Of a stretch of DNA of 64,000 bases, positions 36,224 to 45,759 are shown one piece after another (within the stretch, counting starts at the first letter, position 1; the number at the start of each line of letters is the position of its first letter). The notes below the pieces were generated by a model. The model was not told the DNA's origin, did not search any database, and saw only the letters and a program-made list of their open reading frames with translations. Source of the DNA: Kosakonia sp. SMBL-WEM22 (GTDB lineage: Bacteria > Pseudomonadota > Gammaproteobacteria > Enterobacterales > Enterobacteriaceae); the NCBI RefSeq assembly GCF_014490785.1, contig NZ_CP051488.1:3286001-3350000 (forward strand), given 5' to 3'. Made by a program: the position numbers and the translations under genes.

Positions 36224-36289
36224 CTCAGGCTCCTTATCTAAGCTTAGCCCTACTGTGGCGGTTAGCGCGCGCGTAAACACCCGCAATCT

Positions 36290-36297
36290 TGCGCTTT
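36290..36297 (-). promoter_or_regulatory. Ada box
   Basis: AAAGCGCA on the minus strand is identical to the classical Ada-binding element. It lies 66 bp upstream of the ada start and overlaps the final codons of apbE. Confidence 0.65.
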
Positions 36298-37333
36298 AAT
36301 TTTTATCCTTTACGAGGAAAGCGGAAAACTGCGGCGACATCCAGGTCGTGAAGCCATTGCCCTCTTTCATGATCATCATCACCGCCAGCCCTTCACGCTC
36401 CACCACCTCTTTTGCCCGCTCGGGGCCCAGTACCATCAGACCGGTATCCCAGGCATCCGCTTCCAGCGCGGTCGGCGAGATCACCGTCACCGACACCAGC
36501 TTATGCTCGATTGGTCGCCCGCTGCGCGGATCAATTACATGGGAGATACGTTTACCGTCCAGCTCATAGTAGTTGCGGTAGCTACCGGAGGTACTAATGC
36601 CGTGGCCATTAATATCGACCACCGCCTCGACGGCGTTTTCGCGATCCGTTGGCTTCTGCACCGCTACACGCCACGGCAGCCCTTTGCCATTCATCCCACG
36701 GCTGACCAGCGCCCCGCCGACGGAAACCAGATAGCGGGCAATTCCCTCGCGCTCCATTAAATGCGACAGATGATCGGCGGCGTAACCTTCGCCAACCGTC
36801 GAAAGATCGACATAGAGATCGGGCAGATCTTTTTGCAGAAATTGTTTACCGGCGCGATTGATTACCGTCAGATGTTGCAGCCCGGTACGCGCTTTCGCCG
36901 CGTCGATCTGCGCCTGTGTTGGCGTATTGTCAGGCTGCTGGTCGGGGCCAAAGCCCCATAAGTTAACCAGCGGCCCAACGGTAATATCCATTACGCCATC
37001 GGTTTTTTGCCCGACGCGCAGCGAGGTGGTGACAATATCCGCCATTGCTTCGCTGACCGGCCATGGCGCGGTGCTGGTGCTGCGGTTAAAGCGCATCAGC
37101 GCCGACTCCTTTTTCCACGTCGACATGAGCCAGTCATCGCCATCAAGCTGCGCCTGGATTTTCGTTTGTAGCGCTGTTGCCTGCTGCGGAGTGATATCCA
37201 CCACGCTGACGCGCCAGGAGGTGCCCATGGTTTTGCCTTCTAGCACCGTAGGTGTAGCCTGGTTTGCCGTATCACAGCCAGCTAACAGAAAAAGTGCCGC
37301 CATCAGGGCGGCACGAAGAGTAGCGATCGCCAT
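36296..37333 (-). CDS. apbE: FAD:protein FMN transferase, lipoprotein (ApbE)
   Basis: ApbE attaches FMN covalently to threonine in subunits such as NqrB/C and RnfG in the periplasm. The 345-residue precursor has a lipoprotein signal ending LFLLAGCDT. The conserved stretches GKTMGTSWRV, STSGSYRNYYE and HVIDPRSGRPI are present, the last two lining the metal and FAD pocket. The start at 37333 follows a good AAGGAG; a longer frame to 37468 is excluded. The gene sits between ompC and ada as in E. coli. Confidence 0.94.
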   Translation of the reverse strand: MAIATLRAALMAALFLLAGCDTANQATPTVLEGKTMGTSWRVSVVDITPQQATALQTKIQAQLDGDDWLMSTWKKESALMRFNRSTSTAPWPVSEAMADIVTTSLRVGQKTDGVMDITVGPLVNLWGFGPDQQPDNTPTQAQIDAAKARTGLQHLTVINRAGKQFLQKDLPDLYVDLSTVGEGYAADHLSHLMEREGIARYLVSVGGALVSRGMNGKGLPWRVAVQKPTDRENAVEAVVDINGHGISTSGSYRNYYELDGKRISHVIDPRSGRPIEHKLVSVTVISPTALEADAWDTGLMVLGPERAKEVVEREGLAVMMIMKEGNGFTTWMSPQFSAFLVKDKN

Positions 37334-37393
37334 AGTTGTTATCTCCTTGCTGGCGCAAGCGTACACGAAAAAGGGATTTGCCCGAAACAGGCA

Positions 37394-37417
37394 ATAAAAA
37401 AGGGGCCTTGCGGCCCC
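37394..37417 (-). terminator. Terminator of ompC
   Basis: The GGGGCC/GGCCCC stem with a 4-nt loop (37402-37417) is followed on the minus strand by T6. Confidence 0.88.
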
Positions 37418-37439
37418 TGCAATACGCGATGTTGCAGAC

Positions 37440-38582
37440 TTAGAACTGGTAAACCAGGCCCAGGCCAACTACGTCGTCGGTAGCAATACCGGCCGCGCGG
37501 GTAAAGGTGTTCTCATCCAGCAGGTTGATTTTGTAATCAACATAGGTGGACATGTTTTTGTTGAAGTAGTAAGTCGCGCCAACATCAACATATTTCAGCA
37601 GATCCTGGTCGCCGAAGTTAGCAGTACCGGTGCTGTTGGTGATGTCCTTACCTTTAGACTGCAGGTAAGCGATGGACGGACGCAGACCGAAGTCGAACTG
37701 GTACTGAGCAACCACTTCGAAGTTCTGCGCTTTGTTAGCAAAACCGTAAATCTCGGTCTTAGAAGAGCCGTTAGAGGTACCGAAACGGGTCGCATTGTAA
37801 GTCTGAGAGTACTGTGCTGCCAGGTAGATGTTGTTGGCATCGTATTTCAGGCCGCCGCTGTAAACTTCAGCGCGATCGCCGTCGCCGAGCAGCTGCGGGT
37901 CAACGGCGCTGTTCTGGTCTGCGGTACGTTTAGAAGAGGACATTGCGCCGCCGATGCTGAAGCCTTCGCCCAGATCGTAGGTCAGAGACGCACCGTAGCC
38001 GTCGCCATTCTGATTCAGCAGGCTGCGGCCAGTGGTGTTTTCACCGCTGACGCTGCCGTTTTTACCCTGGTACTGCAGAGCAAAGTTCAGGCCATCAACC
38101 AGACCGAAGAAGTCGGTGTTGCGGTAGGTCGCCACGCCATTTGCGCGGTTCTGCATGAAGTTATCCGCGCCATAAGTATCACCGCCGAACTCCGGCAGAA
38201 CGTCGGTCCAGGAGGTCACATCGTAGTTAATGCCGTAGTTACGACCGTAGTCGAAAGACCCAGCGTCAGCCACACGGATACCTGCGAAAGCCAGACGAGA
38301 CCATGCCTGATCGCTTGCGCCCTCTTCTTTGTTCGCCTGAACGTTGTATTCCCACTGCCCGTAGCCGGTTACCTGATCGTTAACCTGAGTTTCGCCCTTG
38401 AAGCCAAAACGCACATAGGTCTTATCGCCATCAGAGCCGTTGTCGTCAGAAAAATAGTGCAGGCCGTCTACTTTGCCGTAGAGATCTAATTTGTTGCCGT
38501 CTTTATTGTAAACTTCCGCCGCATTTGCTGCGCCCGCTACCAGCAGAGCCGGTACCAGGAGGGAAAGAACTTTAACTTTCAT
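37440..38582 (-). CDS. ompC: Outer membrane porin OmpC
   Basis: This is a 380-residue general trimeric porin: a 21-residue signal peptide ending in GAANA, mature N terminus AEVYNKDGNKLDLYGK, a 16-strand barrel and the C-terminal LGLVYQF ending in Phe that the BAM machinery recognises. The constriction-loop motif around PEFGGDTYG is present. External loops differ from E. coli OmpC, as expected. Context (apbE before, micF and rcsD behind) identifies it as ompC rather than ompF. It is probably regulated by OmpR/EnvZ from the sites at 38709-38745 and, in reverse, through micF's region. Confidence 0.95.
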   Translation of the reverse strand: MKVKVLSLLVPALLVAGAANAAEVYNKDGNKLDLYGKVDGLHYFSDDNGSDGDKTYVRFGFKGETQVNDQVTGYGQWEYNVQANKEEGASDQAWSRLAFAGIRVADAGSFDYGRNYGINYDVTSWTDVLPEFGGDTYGADNFMQNRANGVATYRNTDFFGLVDGLNFALQYQGKNGSVSGENTTGRSLLNQNGDGYGASLTYDLGEGFSIGGAMSSSKRTADQNSAVDPQLLGDGDRAEVYSGGLKYDANNIYLAAQYSQTYNATRFGTSNGSSKTEIYGFANKAQNFEVVAQYQFDFGLRPSIAYLQSKGKDITNSTGTANFGDQDLLKYVDVGATYYFNKNMSTYVDYKINLLDENTFTRAAGIATDDVVGLGLVYQF

Positions 38583-38690
38583 TTTATTAACCCTCTGTTA
38601 TATGCATTTTTATTGCCACTGCATGCTGATTAACCCTCAAATCAGCTGGCGATTCATTGTGCGCAAAAAACAAAAATAATCCAACAGGAA

Positions 38691-38745
38691 TATGATACGA
38701 AAACTTTGAAGATGTTTCATATCTAAGGCTAAATGTTTCTGTATG
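38691..38745 (-). promoter_or_regulatory. ompC promoter and OmpR-binding region
   Basis: On the minus strand two GAAACAT elements (38711-38720 and 38731-38740) are followed by CGTATCATA, a -10-like element at about 38691-38699. The order and sequences closely resemble the remembered E. coli ompC C-box region and its -10. Confidence 0.7.
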
Positions 38746-38906
38746 TGAATAAGCGGGAACTTTTTGAAAGCACAAAAAGCAAACAAATAAGATTAATAGC
38801 AACGTTTTCATAGTTATTTACCATCAAAAACAATAACTTAATTAAATTCAAAATGAGAGCACTGAATGCCAAACTGAAAGCAAAATTGGTGTCTAAAATA
38901 ATCAAC

Positions 38907-38999
38907 GCTATCATCATTAACTTTATTTATTACCGTCATTCGAATCTGAATGTCTGTTTACCCCTCTTCAAACCGGATGCGCTGCATTCGGTTTTTTTT
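38907..38999 (+). ncRNA. micF: MicF antisense regulatory RNA
   Basis: A 93-nt RNA transcribed divergently from ompC. The 5' seed GCTATCATCATTAACTTTA is the same as in E. coli MicF and base-pairs with the ompF mRNA leader. It ends in the stem CCGGATGC/GCATTCGG and a T-run at 38992-39000, a Rho-independent terminator. It represses ompF translation with Hfq; ompF lies outside the window. Confidence 0.93.
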
Positions 39000-39000
39000 T

Positions 39001-39420
39001 ACCTTTCTTTACATCAGTTAATACTCAAACCTTATATAGTCACCATTTGTAATGACTATTAATTAATCAATAATCGTACCAGTATTAACCCGCAAGCATA
39101 ATTAAAAAGTTAATATCTTGTTATTTCGTGCGATATTTTGTCAGCCAGACGGTAAATAGGTATCTCGTTCTGCTCATCTCACTACTCTTAGCGGACAATC
39201 GGTTAAGGTTGCATATTCATGCACTGCCCAGGCATTTCCTGAAAAGAGAGTCTGGAAATTCACCCATTTACCGATATACTGCCTGCTGAACATCACTCTG
39301 CAGCACACTACCTTTACGCCCGCGCCCACCAAACGCGACGCTAACGGCATGGCAGCAACATTGTCTCAGCGCAGGCTGGAATTTTATCAGCCGTGTTGTC
39401 ATAACGGGTTACACACACGA
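39001..39420. other. Intergenic region micF-rcsD
   Basis: About 420 AT-rich bases presumably hold the rcsD-rcsB promoter. No coding frame is convincing and no known RNA was recognised. An in-frame codon at 39349 upstream of rcsD is judged non-coding because the family start is ATG 39421. Confidence 0.5.
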
Positions 39421-42087
39421 ATGAGTCAATCGGACACAATGATTCCTGGCAAATTTTCCCTCATACCGGGCAACATTACCCGTTACTTCCTTTTATTGAT
39501 TATTGTTCTGCTGGTCACCATGGGCGTGATGATCCAGAGCGCAGTTAACGCGTGGTTGAAGGATAAGAGCTATCAAATTGTTGATACCACTCACGCTATT
39601 CATAAGCGCATTGATATCTGGCGCTATGCGACCTGGCAGATTTACGACAACATCGCTGCTGCCCCCGCCTCCTCCGGCGAAGGCTTGCAGGAGACGCGTT
39701 TAAAGCAGGACGTTTACTACCTGGAAAAACCACGCCGCAAGACGGAAGCGCTGATTTTCGGCTCCCATGATAGTTCAACGCTGGAGATGACCCAGCGCAT
39801 TTCGACCTATCTCGATACGCTGTGGGGCGCGGAAACCGTGCCGTGGTCGATGTACTACCTTAACGGCCAGGATAACAGCATGATCCTTGTCTCAACGCTG
39901 CCGCTTAAGGATCTCACCTCCGGTTTTAAAGATTCGATGATCAGTAATATCGTCGACACCCGCCGCGCGGAGATGCTCCAGCAGGCGAATGCCCTTGATG
40001 AGCGTGAAAGCTTCTCTTCGCTGCGCCGCCTTGCCTGGCAAAATGGTCACTACTTTACGCTGCGCACCACCTTCAACCAGCCGGGCCATCTGGCAACCGT
40101 CGTCGCCTTCGATCTGCCGATCAACGATCTGATTCCGCCCGGCATGACGCTGGACAGCTTCCGTCTCGATCCTGATACCACGCCGGGTAGCGCGCGTGCG
40201 CAGGATAAAGAGACAACCGATAGTGCCTCTGTAAATTTCAACAGTTCACGCATTGAGATCTCCTCAGCGCTGAACGGCACCGGTTTACGCCTGGTATGGC
40301 AAGTACCGTTCGGTACCCTGCTGCTTGATACCCTGCAAAACGTTCTGCTGCCGCTGTTGCTCAATATTGGCCTGCTGGCGCTGGCGCTATTTGGTTATAC
40401 GACTTTTCGTCAACAGCCGGGGCGTAAGAGCGATACGCTCGCTACGCCTGGCGCGAATAATGAGCTGCGCGTGCTGCGCGCCTTTAATGAAGAGATAGTC
40501 TCCCTGCTGCCGCTGGGTTTGCTGGTTCACGATCAGGAAGCCAACCGTACAGTATTGAGCAATAAAATTGCCGACCACCTGTTGCCGCACCTTAACTTGC
40601 AGAACATTACGGCGATGGCGGATCAGCACCAGGGCGTGATTCAGGCGACCATTAATAATGAGTTGTACGAGATTCGCCAGTTCCGCAGCCAGGTGGCATC
40701 GCGTACGCAGATCTTTATTATTCGCGACCAGGATCGCGAAGTGCTGGTCAATAAAAAGCTTAAGCAGGCACAGCGGCTGTATGAGAAGAACCAGCAGGGG
40801 CGCGCGGCGTTTATGCATAATCTCGCCGAAGCGCTCAAACAACCGGTAAAAGCGCTGGCCAGTGATGCCGCGACAATTGAGAGCCACGAGGCGAACCGCC
40901 TTGCCGATCACGCTGACCGTCTGGTGCAGCTGGTGGATGAGCTTCAGCTGGCGAATATGCTGGAGAACGATACCTGGAAAGGCTCCTCTTCCCTTTTCTC
41001 CATTCAGGATCTGATTGATGAAGTCGTGCCGGAAGTCCTCCCGGTAATCAAGCGTAAAGGGCTGCAGCTGCTGATCAACAATCATCTTCCGGCCAATGAA
41101 GAGCGTCACGGCGATCGTGATGCGCTGCGACGTATCATGCTGCTGCTGATTCAGTACGCGGTGACCACTACGCAAATGGGCAAAATCACCCTCGAAGTCA
41201 GCATGGACGAATCCGCGGACGATCGGCTAACCTTCCGCATCCTTGATACCGGCGTCGGCGTCAACGCCAGCGAAATTGATAATCTGCATTTCCCGTTCCT
41301 GAACGAAACGCAGGGCGATCAGTTTGGCAAGGCAAATGCGCTCACCTTCTGGCTTTGCGATCAGTTGGCCCGTAAACTGGGCGGGCATCTCAATATTAAA
41401 GCGCGTGAGGATCTTGGCACCCGTTACTCCCTGCATGTGAAAATGGCAGTCCGCGCGCAGCAGGGCGAGAGCGAAGAGAAATTGCTCGATGATGTGGTGG
41501 CAATGATTGATATTACGTCGAATGAAATTCGTAATATTGTGGTGCGTCAGCTTGAGAATTGGGGGGCGAGCTGCATTTCGCCCGACGAGCGATTATCTAA
41601 TCAAGAATATGATCTCTTTTTAACAGATAATCCGTCAAATCTTACAGCTTCAGGATTGCTTTTAAGCGATGATGAGGTCGGCGTGCGGAAAATTGGTCCA
41701 GGCCAGTTGCGCGTCAATTTTAATATGAGCAACGCAATGCAGGGAGCAATATTGCAGCTCATTGAGGAGCAGCTGGCGCAGGAGGAAGTCACGGAGTCGC
41801 CTTTAGGCGGCGATGAGAATGCCGAACTCCATGCCAGCGGTTATTACGCGCTGTTTGTCGACACAGTTCCCGATGATGTTAAGAGGTTGTATACTGAATC
41901 GGCTTCGCGCGATTTCGCTGCGCTGGCACAGACGGCCCACCGCCTCAAGGGGGTGTTTGCCATGCTTAATCTGGTACCTGGTAAGCAGTTGTGTGAAACG
42001 CTGGAGCAATTAATTCGCGAGAGTGATGCTCCAGGCATAGAAAATTACATCAGCGACATTGACGCTTACGTCAAAAGCTTGCTGTAG
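39421..42087 (+). CDS. rcsD: Phosphotransferase RcsD
   Basis: RcsD is the intermediate of the Rcs envelope-stress phosphorelay, taking phosphate from RcsC and passing it to RcsB. The 888-residue inner-membrane protein has two membrane segments (about 20-42 and 305-327) around a periplasmic sensor domain, then a degenerate histidine-kinase-like domain, an ABL domain, and a C-terminal HPt domain with His840 (AQTAHRLKG). The start ATG 39421 gives MSQSDTMIPGK, equivalent to E. coli. rcsB follows after 16 bp. Confidence 0.95.
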   Translation: MSQSDTMIPGKFSLIPGNITRYFLLLIIVLLVTMGVMIQSAVNAWLKDKSYQIVDTTHAIHKRIDIWRYATWQIYDNIAAAPASSGEGLQETRLKQDVYYLEKPRRKTEALIFGSHDSSTLEMTQRISTYLDTLWGAETVPWSMYYLNGQDNSMILVSTLPLKDLTSGFKDSMISNIVDTRRAEMLQQANALDERESFSSLRRLAWQNGHYFTLRTTFNQPGHLATVVAFDLPINDLIPPGMTLDSFRLDPDTTPGSARAQDKETTDSASVNFNSSRIEISSALNGTGLRLVWQVPFGTLLLDTLQNVLLPLLLNIGLLALALFGYTTFRQQPGRKSDTLATPGANNELRVLRAFNEEIVSLLPLGLLVHDQEANRTVLSNKIADHLLPHLNLQNITAMADQHQGVIQATINNELYEIRQFRSQVASRTQIFIIRDQDREVLVNKKLKQAQRLYEKNQQGRAAFMHNLAEALKQPVKALASDAATIESHEANRLADHADRLVQLVDELQLANMLENDTWKGSSSLFSIQDLIDEVVPEVLPVIKRKGLQLLINNHLPANEERHGDRDALRRIMLLLIQYAVTTTQMGKITLEVSMDESADDRLTFRILDTGVGVNASEIDNLHFPFLNETQGDQFGKANALTFWLCDQLARKLGGHLNIKAREDLGTRYSLHVKMAVRAQQGESEEKLLDDVVAMIDITSNEIRNIVVRQLENWGASCISPDERLSNQEYDLFLTDNPSNLTASGLLLSDDEVGVRKIGPGQLRVNFNMSNAMQGAILQLIEEQLAQEEVTESPLGGDENAELHASGYYALFVDTVPDDVKRLYTESASRDFAALAQTAHRLKGVFAMLNLVPGKQLCETLEQLIRESDAPGIENYISDIDAYVKSLL

Positions 42088-42103
42088 CAAGGTAGCCTAA
42101 TAC

Positions 42104-42754
42104 ATGAACAATATGAACGTAATTATTGCCGATGACCATCCGATTGTACTGTTCGGTATTCGCAAGTCACTTGAACAGATCGAATGGGTAAATGTAGTCG
42201 GTGAATTTGAAGACTCTACAGCGCTTATCAATAATCTGCCGAAACTTGAGGCCAATGTATTGATCACCGATCTGTCAATGCCGGGCGACAAATACGGCGA
42301 TGGCATTACGCTGATCAAATACATCAAGCGCCACTTCCCGGCGCTCTCTATTATCGTGCTTACCATGAATAATAATCCGGCAATCCTCAGCGCCGTTCTG
42401 GATCTCGATATCGAAGGTATCGTACTGAAACAGGGCGCGCCGACCGATCTGCCGAAAGCGCTGGCGGCACTGCAAAAGGGTAAGAAGTTCACCCCGGAGA
42501 GTGTCTCCCGTCTGCTGGAGAAAATCAGCGCCGGTGGCTATGGCGATAAACGCCTGTCACCGAAAGAGAGTGAAGTGCTGCGCCTGTTCGCAGAAGGTTT
42601 CCTGGTGACGGAGATTGCCAAGAAACTAAACCGCAGCATTAAGACCATCAGTAGCCAGAAGAAATCAGCAATGATGAAACTGGGTGTCGATAACGATATC
42701 GCCCTGCTGAACTACCTCTCTTCCGTGACGCTCACCCAGACGGAAAAAGAGTAA
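42104..42754 (+). CDS. rcsB: Response regulator RcsB
   Basis: RcsB is the transcription factor of the Rcs relay, controlling capsule, motility and stress genes alone or with partners such as RcsA. The 216-residue protein is almost identical to E. coli: receiver domain with phospho-acceptor Asp56 (VLITDLSMPG) and a LuxR-type helix-turn-helix (about 148-210). It is co-transcribed with rcsD and may also have an internal promoter near the rcsD end, as is known in E. coli. Confidence 0.97.
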   Translation: MNNMNVIIADDHPIVLFGIRKSLEQIEWVNVVGEFEDSTALINNLPKLEANVLITDLSMPGDKYGDGITLIKYIKRHFPALSIIVLTMNNNPAILSAVLDLDIEGIVLKQGAPTDLPKALAALQKGKKFTPESVSRLLEKISAGGYGDKRLSPKESEVLRLFAEGFLVTEIAKKLNRSIKTISSQKKSAMMKLGVDNDIALLNYLSSVTLTQTEKE

Positions 42755-42763
42755 TCCCCGTAA

Positions 42764-42790
42764 CCCCGGCAGCCGCCGGGGTTCGTTTTT
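42764..42790 (+). terminator. Terminator of rcsDB
   Basis: The CCCCGGC-AGCC-GCCGGGG stem is followed by TTCGTTTTT. It lies between convergent rcsB and rcsC and may also slow transcription from the other strand. Confidence 0.8.
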
Positions 42791-42797
42791 CTTACCG

Positions 42798-45644
42798 TTA
42801 CTTCCTGCTTTTTCTTACCCGCGCGGCGTACGCAGCCAGCGTCTGCTTCAGCACATCCAGCGTTACCGGTTTCGACAGGCAGCTATCCATCCCCGACTCC
42901 AGACAGCGCTGCTTCTCTTCCGCAAGAGCATTCGCCGTCACGCCGATCACCGGCAGCGTCAGCCCAAGCTGGCGTATGCGCTGCGTCAGGCGATAACCAT
43001 CCATATTCGGCATGTTCACGTCGCTGAGCACGATATCGATCGGGTTCTTGCTCAACACATTGAGCGCATCAACACCGTCATTGGCGGTTTTACACTGATA
43101 GCCAAGCGATCCCAGCTGATCCGCCAGCAGACGGCGGTTGATAGGATGATCGTCGACTACAAGGATCATCATGTCGTCGTTGTTCTCCATCTCGCCGGAA
43201 TCAGCCGACAAGGTGTTTGCCGCCTGCGGCTCCATGACCTGAACGCGATAGATGCGGCCCAGCAACGCCAGCAGATCGTGCGGCGAGGCAACGCTATGTA
43301 GCCACTCGCCCGGCGCGCGCTCCAGGGGAATGCCAATATGGCGGCGGGAGAAGATGATCGCCGCGCGCCCGGTCCAGGGCTGGGGCAGCTCGTCATCGGT
43401 AATCAGCGTATCCTGGTTACCCAACTCATGACCGTCATACTGCTTAACCTGAATACCGTTCCACTGCAGCAGGTTATGCAGATATTCTGATAGCCAGGCA
43501 TTACGCACCGCCAGCCAGCAGCAGGTTTCCGCTAGTCCATCGACATCAGCCTGCACCGTTGGCACCGCGCTGTAGAGTGGAATGCGAATAGTGAACTGGC
43601 TGCCCATGCCCGGTTCGGTATCGACAGCGATATCGCCATCCATCATGTTGACCAGCTTTTCACAGATCGCCAGACCCAGACCGGTACCCTGAAAGTTGCG
43701 CTGTACCCCAGTGCCAACCTGGAAGAAGGGATCGAATAAGCGCACCACCTCTTTGCCGGGAATCCCCACGCCGGTATCCCGTACGCGGATACTGAGATAC
43801 TCCATATCACACTGCACATGCAGCACGATGCAGCCCATATCGGTGAACTTAATCGCATTACTCAACAGGTTGGAAATCACCTGTTGCAGGCGCATCGGAT
43901 CGCCATTAATCGCCAGCGGCACGTCCGGCTCGATAAAGCAGTAGAGCCCAAGCTGCTTGCGCACCACTAGCGGCAGATAGTTGGCGGTGATGTGGCTCAT
44001 CACTTCGCGCGGCGAGAACTCGCGCGGCTCGATTTTCAGCTGTTCGGACTCGATTTTCGAAAAGTCGAGAATATCGCTGATGATCTTCAGTAGCAGACTT
44101 GAAGAGTTGTTCATGGCGGTAACCAGCCGGTCGACTCCTTTCGGCAGCTCTTTGGTCTGCAACAGATCGAGGTTACCGATAATGCCATACAGCGGCGTGC
44201 GCAACTCATGGCTGACGGTGGCGAGGAACATCGACTTCGACTGGCTCGCCTGCTCCGCCGCCTGCGCCATCTCCTGCAGCGACTCCTCCATTTTGACGCG
44301 GGCGGAGACATCCACCAGCACGCAGATCGCCACGTTTTCATTGCGATAGCGCGAATGCACGAAGCTGATTTGCAGGTTGGTGTTGTTGCTGGTTAACACA
44401 TCAACAAAATTAACCTGCTGTCCGCAGATAATTTGCGTCAGCCGCTGCCGGTCTTCATGGGTCAGCATATTGAGGTAGTTATGCGCCAGCTCGTTACTCA
44501 ATATGTTGGTGCCATCCTGGGTTCGCAGAATACAGATCCCCACCGGCGCGGAGGCGACAATTTTACGGTTGAACTGCTCATGCTCTTCCAGCCGCTGTGC
44601 ATCGTTCTCCGCCGGAATAAAGATGCGCCGCTCATACATGCGCGCCAGGGTAAACAGCGCCACCCCAACCAGCACATTAAGCAGCACGGCGTTGAGGATC
44701 AGCATGCGGATGCGCTCCAGCACCACATCCACCGGCACGGAGTAGACCACGCTCAGGGAGGATGGCGGCAGCGTCTTCTTAAGGATCAGCTCGCGGAAAC
44801 CGGAGGTGTAACCAAACCAGGAGCGCTCCTGCAGCCAGCGCGGATCGGCGGTAATACTGCTCTCCTGCCCGGTCAGCGAGAGCAAGGTATGGCCATTCTC
44901 ATCAAGAATGGTAACGCCCATCGGCAGCGTACCCGGCGTGAAAAAGTTCTCCATCCGGATCGACTGCTCGGTGCCGAGCAGCGCCTGTAGGCGATTGCCG
45001 AGGTAAACCGGCGTCAGGGCGTAGAAATAGCCGATGCCCGGGCGTGGCCCCTGGCTCATCCAGTAGACATTGTTGCTGCGCTCATCCTGCGGCGCGTTAC
45101 GGTATTTGACGATCCGCTCATGCAGACTTTTTAGCGTATCATCACGCTCAACCGGCATATCGCGCAGGCCGAAGTCGGCCATACAGAGGTTGTCACTGCC
45201 AATCAAAAAGACGCGGTTAAGATCGTACGCGGCAGAGAAATTATCGCGCCAGTAGCGCATAAACCATGCCAGCGACTCCAGCGAGCCGCGCCAGGCGCTG
45301 CCCATTGCCGAGCAGTCGGAGTCGGGAAAGAGCGGCAAGAATGCCGGCACGTCGGTTTTATCGCCGCGGGTGCGCGACGTCAGAATGCCGTTGTCCGCCG
45401 TCAGGCGATTTTCAGCAATATACTTCAGCTCCTTCATCACATCAGAGGTGCGCTGAATATAGCGCTGCGCCTGATCGGAACTGAGGTTAAACTCCTGGCG
45501 GATCTCCGACTCTTTATCATGCAGCGCATTAACGATGTAAAAGACGGAAAAAAAGGCAATTAACAGCCAGAGCAATAGCGCCAGCGCCCTGAACAGATAG
45601 CGGGAAACTTTCAGGGTACTGCGAAAAGAGACGAGGTATTTCAA
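42798..45644 (-). CDS. rcsC: Hybrid sensor kinase RcsC
   Basis: RcsC is the inner-membrane sensor kinase of the Rcs relay. With the TTG start at 45644 it has 948 residues, against 949 in E. coli, and matches the E. coli N terminus (KYLVSFRSTLK). A GGAG lies 11-14 bases upstream of this TTG. An earlier TTG at 45665 has no ribosome site. Two membrane spans flank a periplasmic domain (about 20-310). Then come the kinase core with phospho-His near residue 479 (VSHELRTPLYG), the ATPase domain (GTGLGLAI), the RcsC-ABL domain and a receiver domain with Asp875. Confidence 0.94.
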   Translation of the reverse strand: MKYLVSFRSTLKVSRYLFRALALLLWLLIAFFSVFYIVNALHDKESEIRQEFNLSSDQAQRYIQRTSDVMKELKYIAENRLTADNGILTSRTRGDKTDVPAFLPLFPDSDCSAMGSAWRGSLESLAWFMRYWRDNFSAAYDLNRVFLIGSDNLCMADFGLRDMPVERDDTLKSLHERIVKYRNAPQDERSNNVYWMSQGPRPGIGYFYALTPVYLGNRLQALLGTEQSIRMENFFTPGTLPMGVTILDENGHTLLSLTGQESSITADPRWLQERSWFGYTSGFRELILKKTLPPSSLSVVYSVPVDVVLERIRMLILNAVLLNVLVGVALFTLARMYERRIFIPAENDAQRLEEHEQFNRKIVASAPVGICILRTQDGTNILSNELAHNYLNMLTHEDRQRLTQIICGQQVNFVDVLTSNNTNLQISFVHSRYRNENVAICVLVDVSARVKMEESLQEMAQAAEQASQSKSMFLATVSHELRTPLYGIIGNLDLLQTKELPKGVDRLVTAMNNSSSLLLKIISDILDFSKIESEQLKIEPREFSPREVMSHITANYLPLVVRKQLGLYCFIEPDVPLAINGDPMRLQQVISNLLSNAIKFTDMGCIVLHVQCDMEYLSIRVRDTGVGIPGKEVVRLFDPFFQVGTGVQRNFQGTGLGLAICEKLVNMMDGDIAVDTEPGMGSQFTIRIPLYSAVPTVQADVDGLAETCCWLAVRNAWLSEYLHNLLQWNGIQVKQYDGHELGNQDTLITDDELPQPWTGRAAIIFSRRHIGIPLERAPGEWLHSVASPHDLLALLGRIYRVQVMEPQAANTLSADSGEMENNDDMMILVVDDHPINRRLLADQLGSLGYQCKTANDGVDALNVLSKNPIDIVLSDVNMPNMDGYRLTQRIRQLGLTLPVIGVTANALAEEKQRCLESGMDSCLSKPVTLDVLKQTLAAYAARVRKSRK

Positions 45645-45725
45645 CCTGGGGAAACTCCGCCACAAGGAAGTTAAAAAAGAGTGTGCTTAAAGTAGCGATA
45701 AATCGCTAATGCCGCAACGGCAATG

Positions 45726-45751
45726 AAAAAGGGCCGGAAACCCGGCCCTTT
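45726..45751 (-). terminator. Terminator of gyrA
   Basis: The stem GGGCCGG/CCGGCCC with loop AAAC is followed on the minus strand by T5. It separates gyrA from rcsC. Confidence 0.85.
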
Positions 45752-45759
45752 GTAACGCG

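Noticed and set aside
36296..37468. Longer apbE product starting at 37468
   Set aside because: The extra 45 residues precede the lipoprotein signal and overlap the ompC terminator; ATG 37333 has a good AAGGAG.
38587..38811. 74-residue minus-strand frame upstream of ompC
   Set aside because: It covers the ompC promoter and OmpR sites, is AT-rich and has no ribosome site at a credible start.
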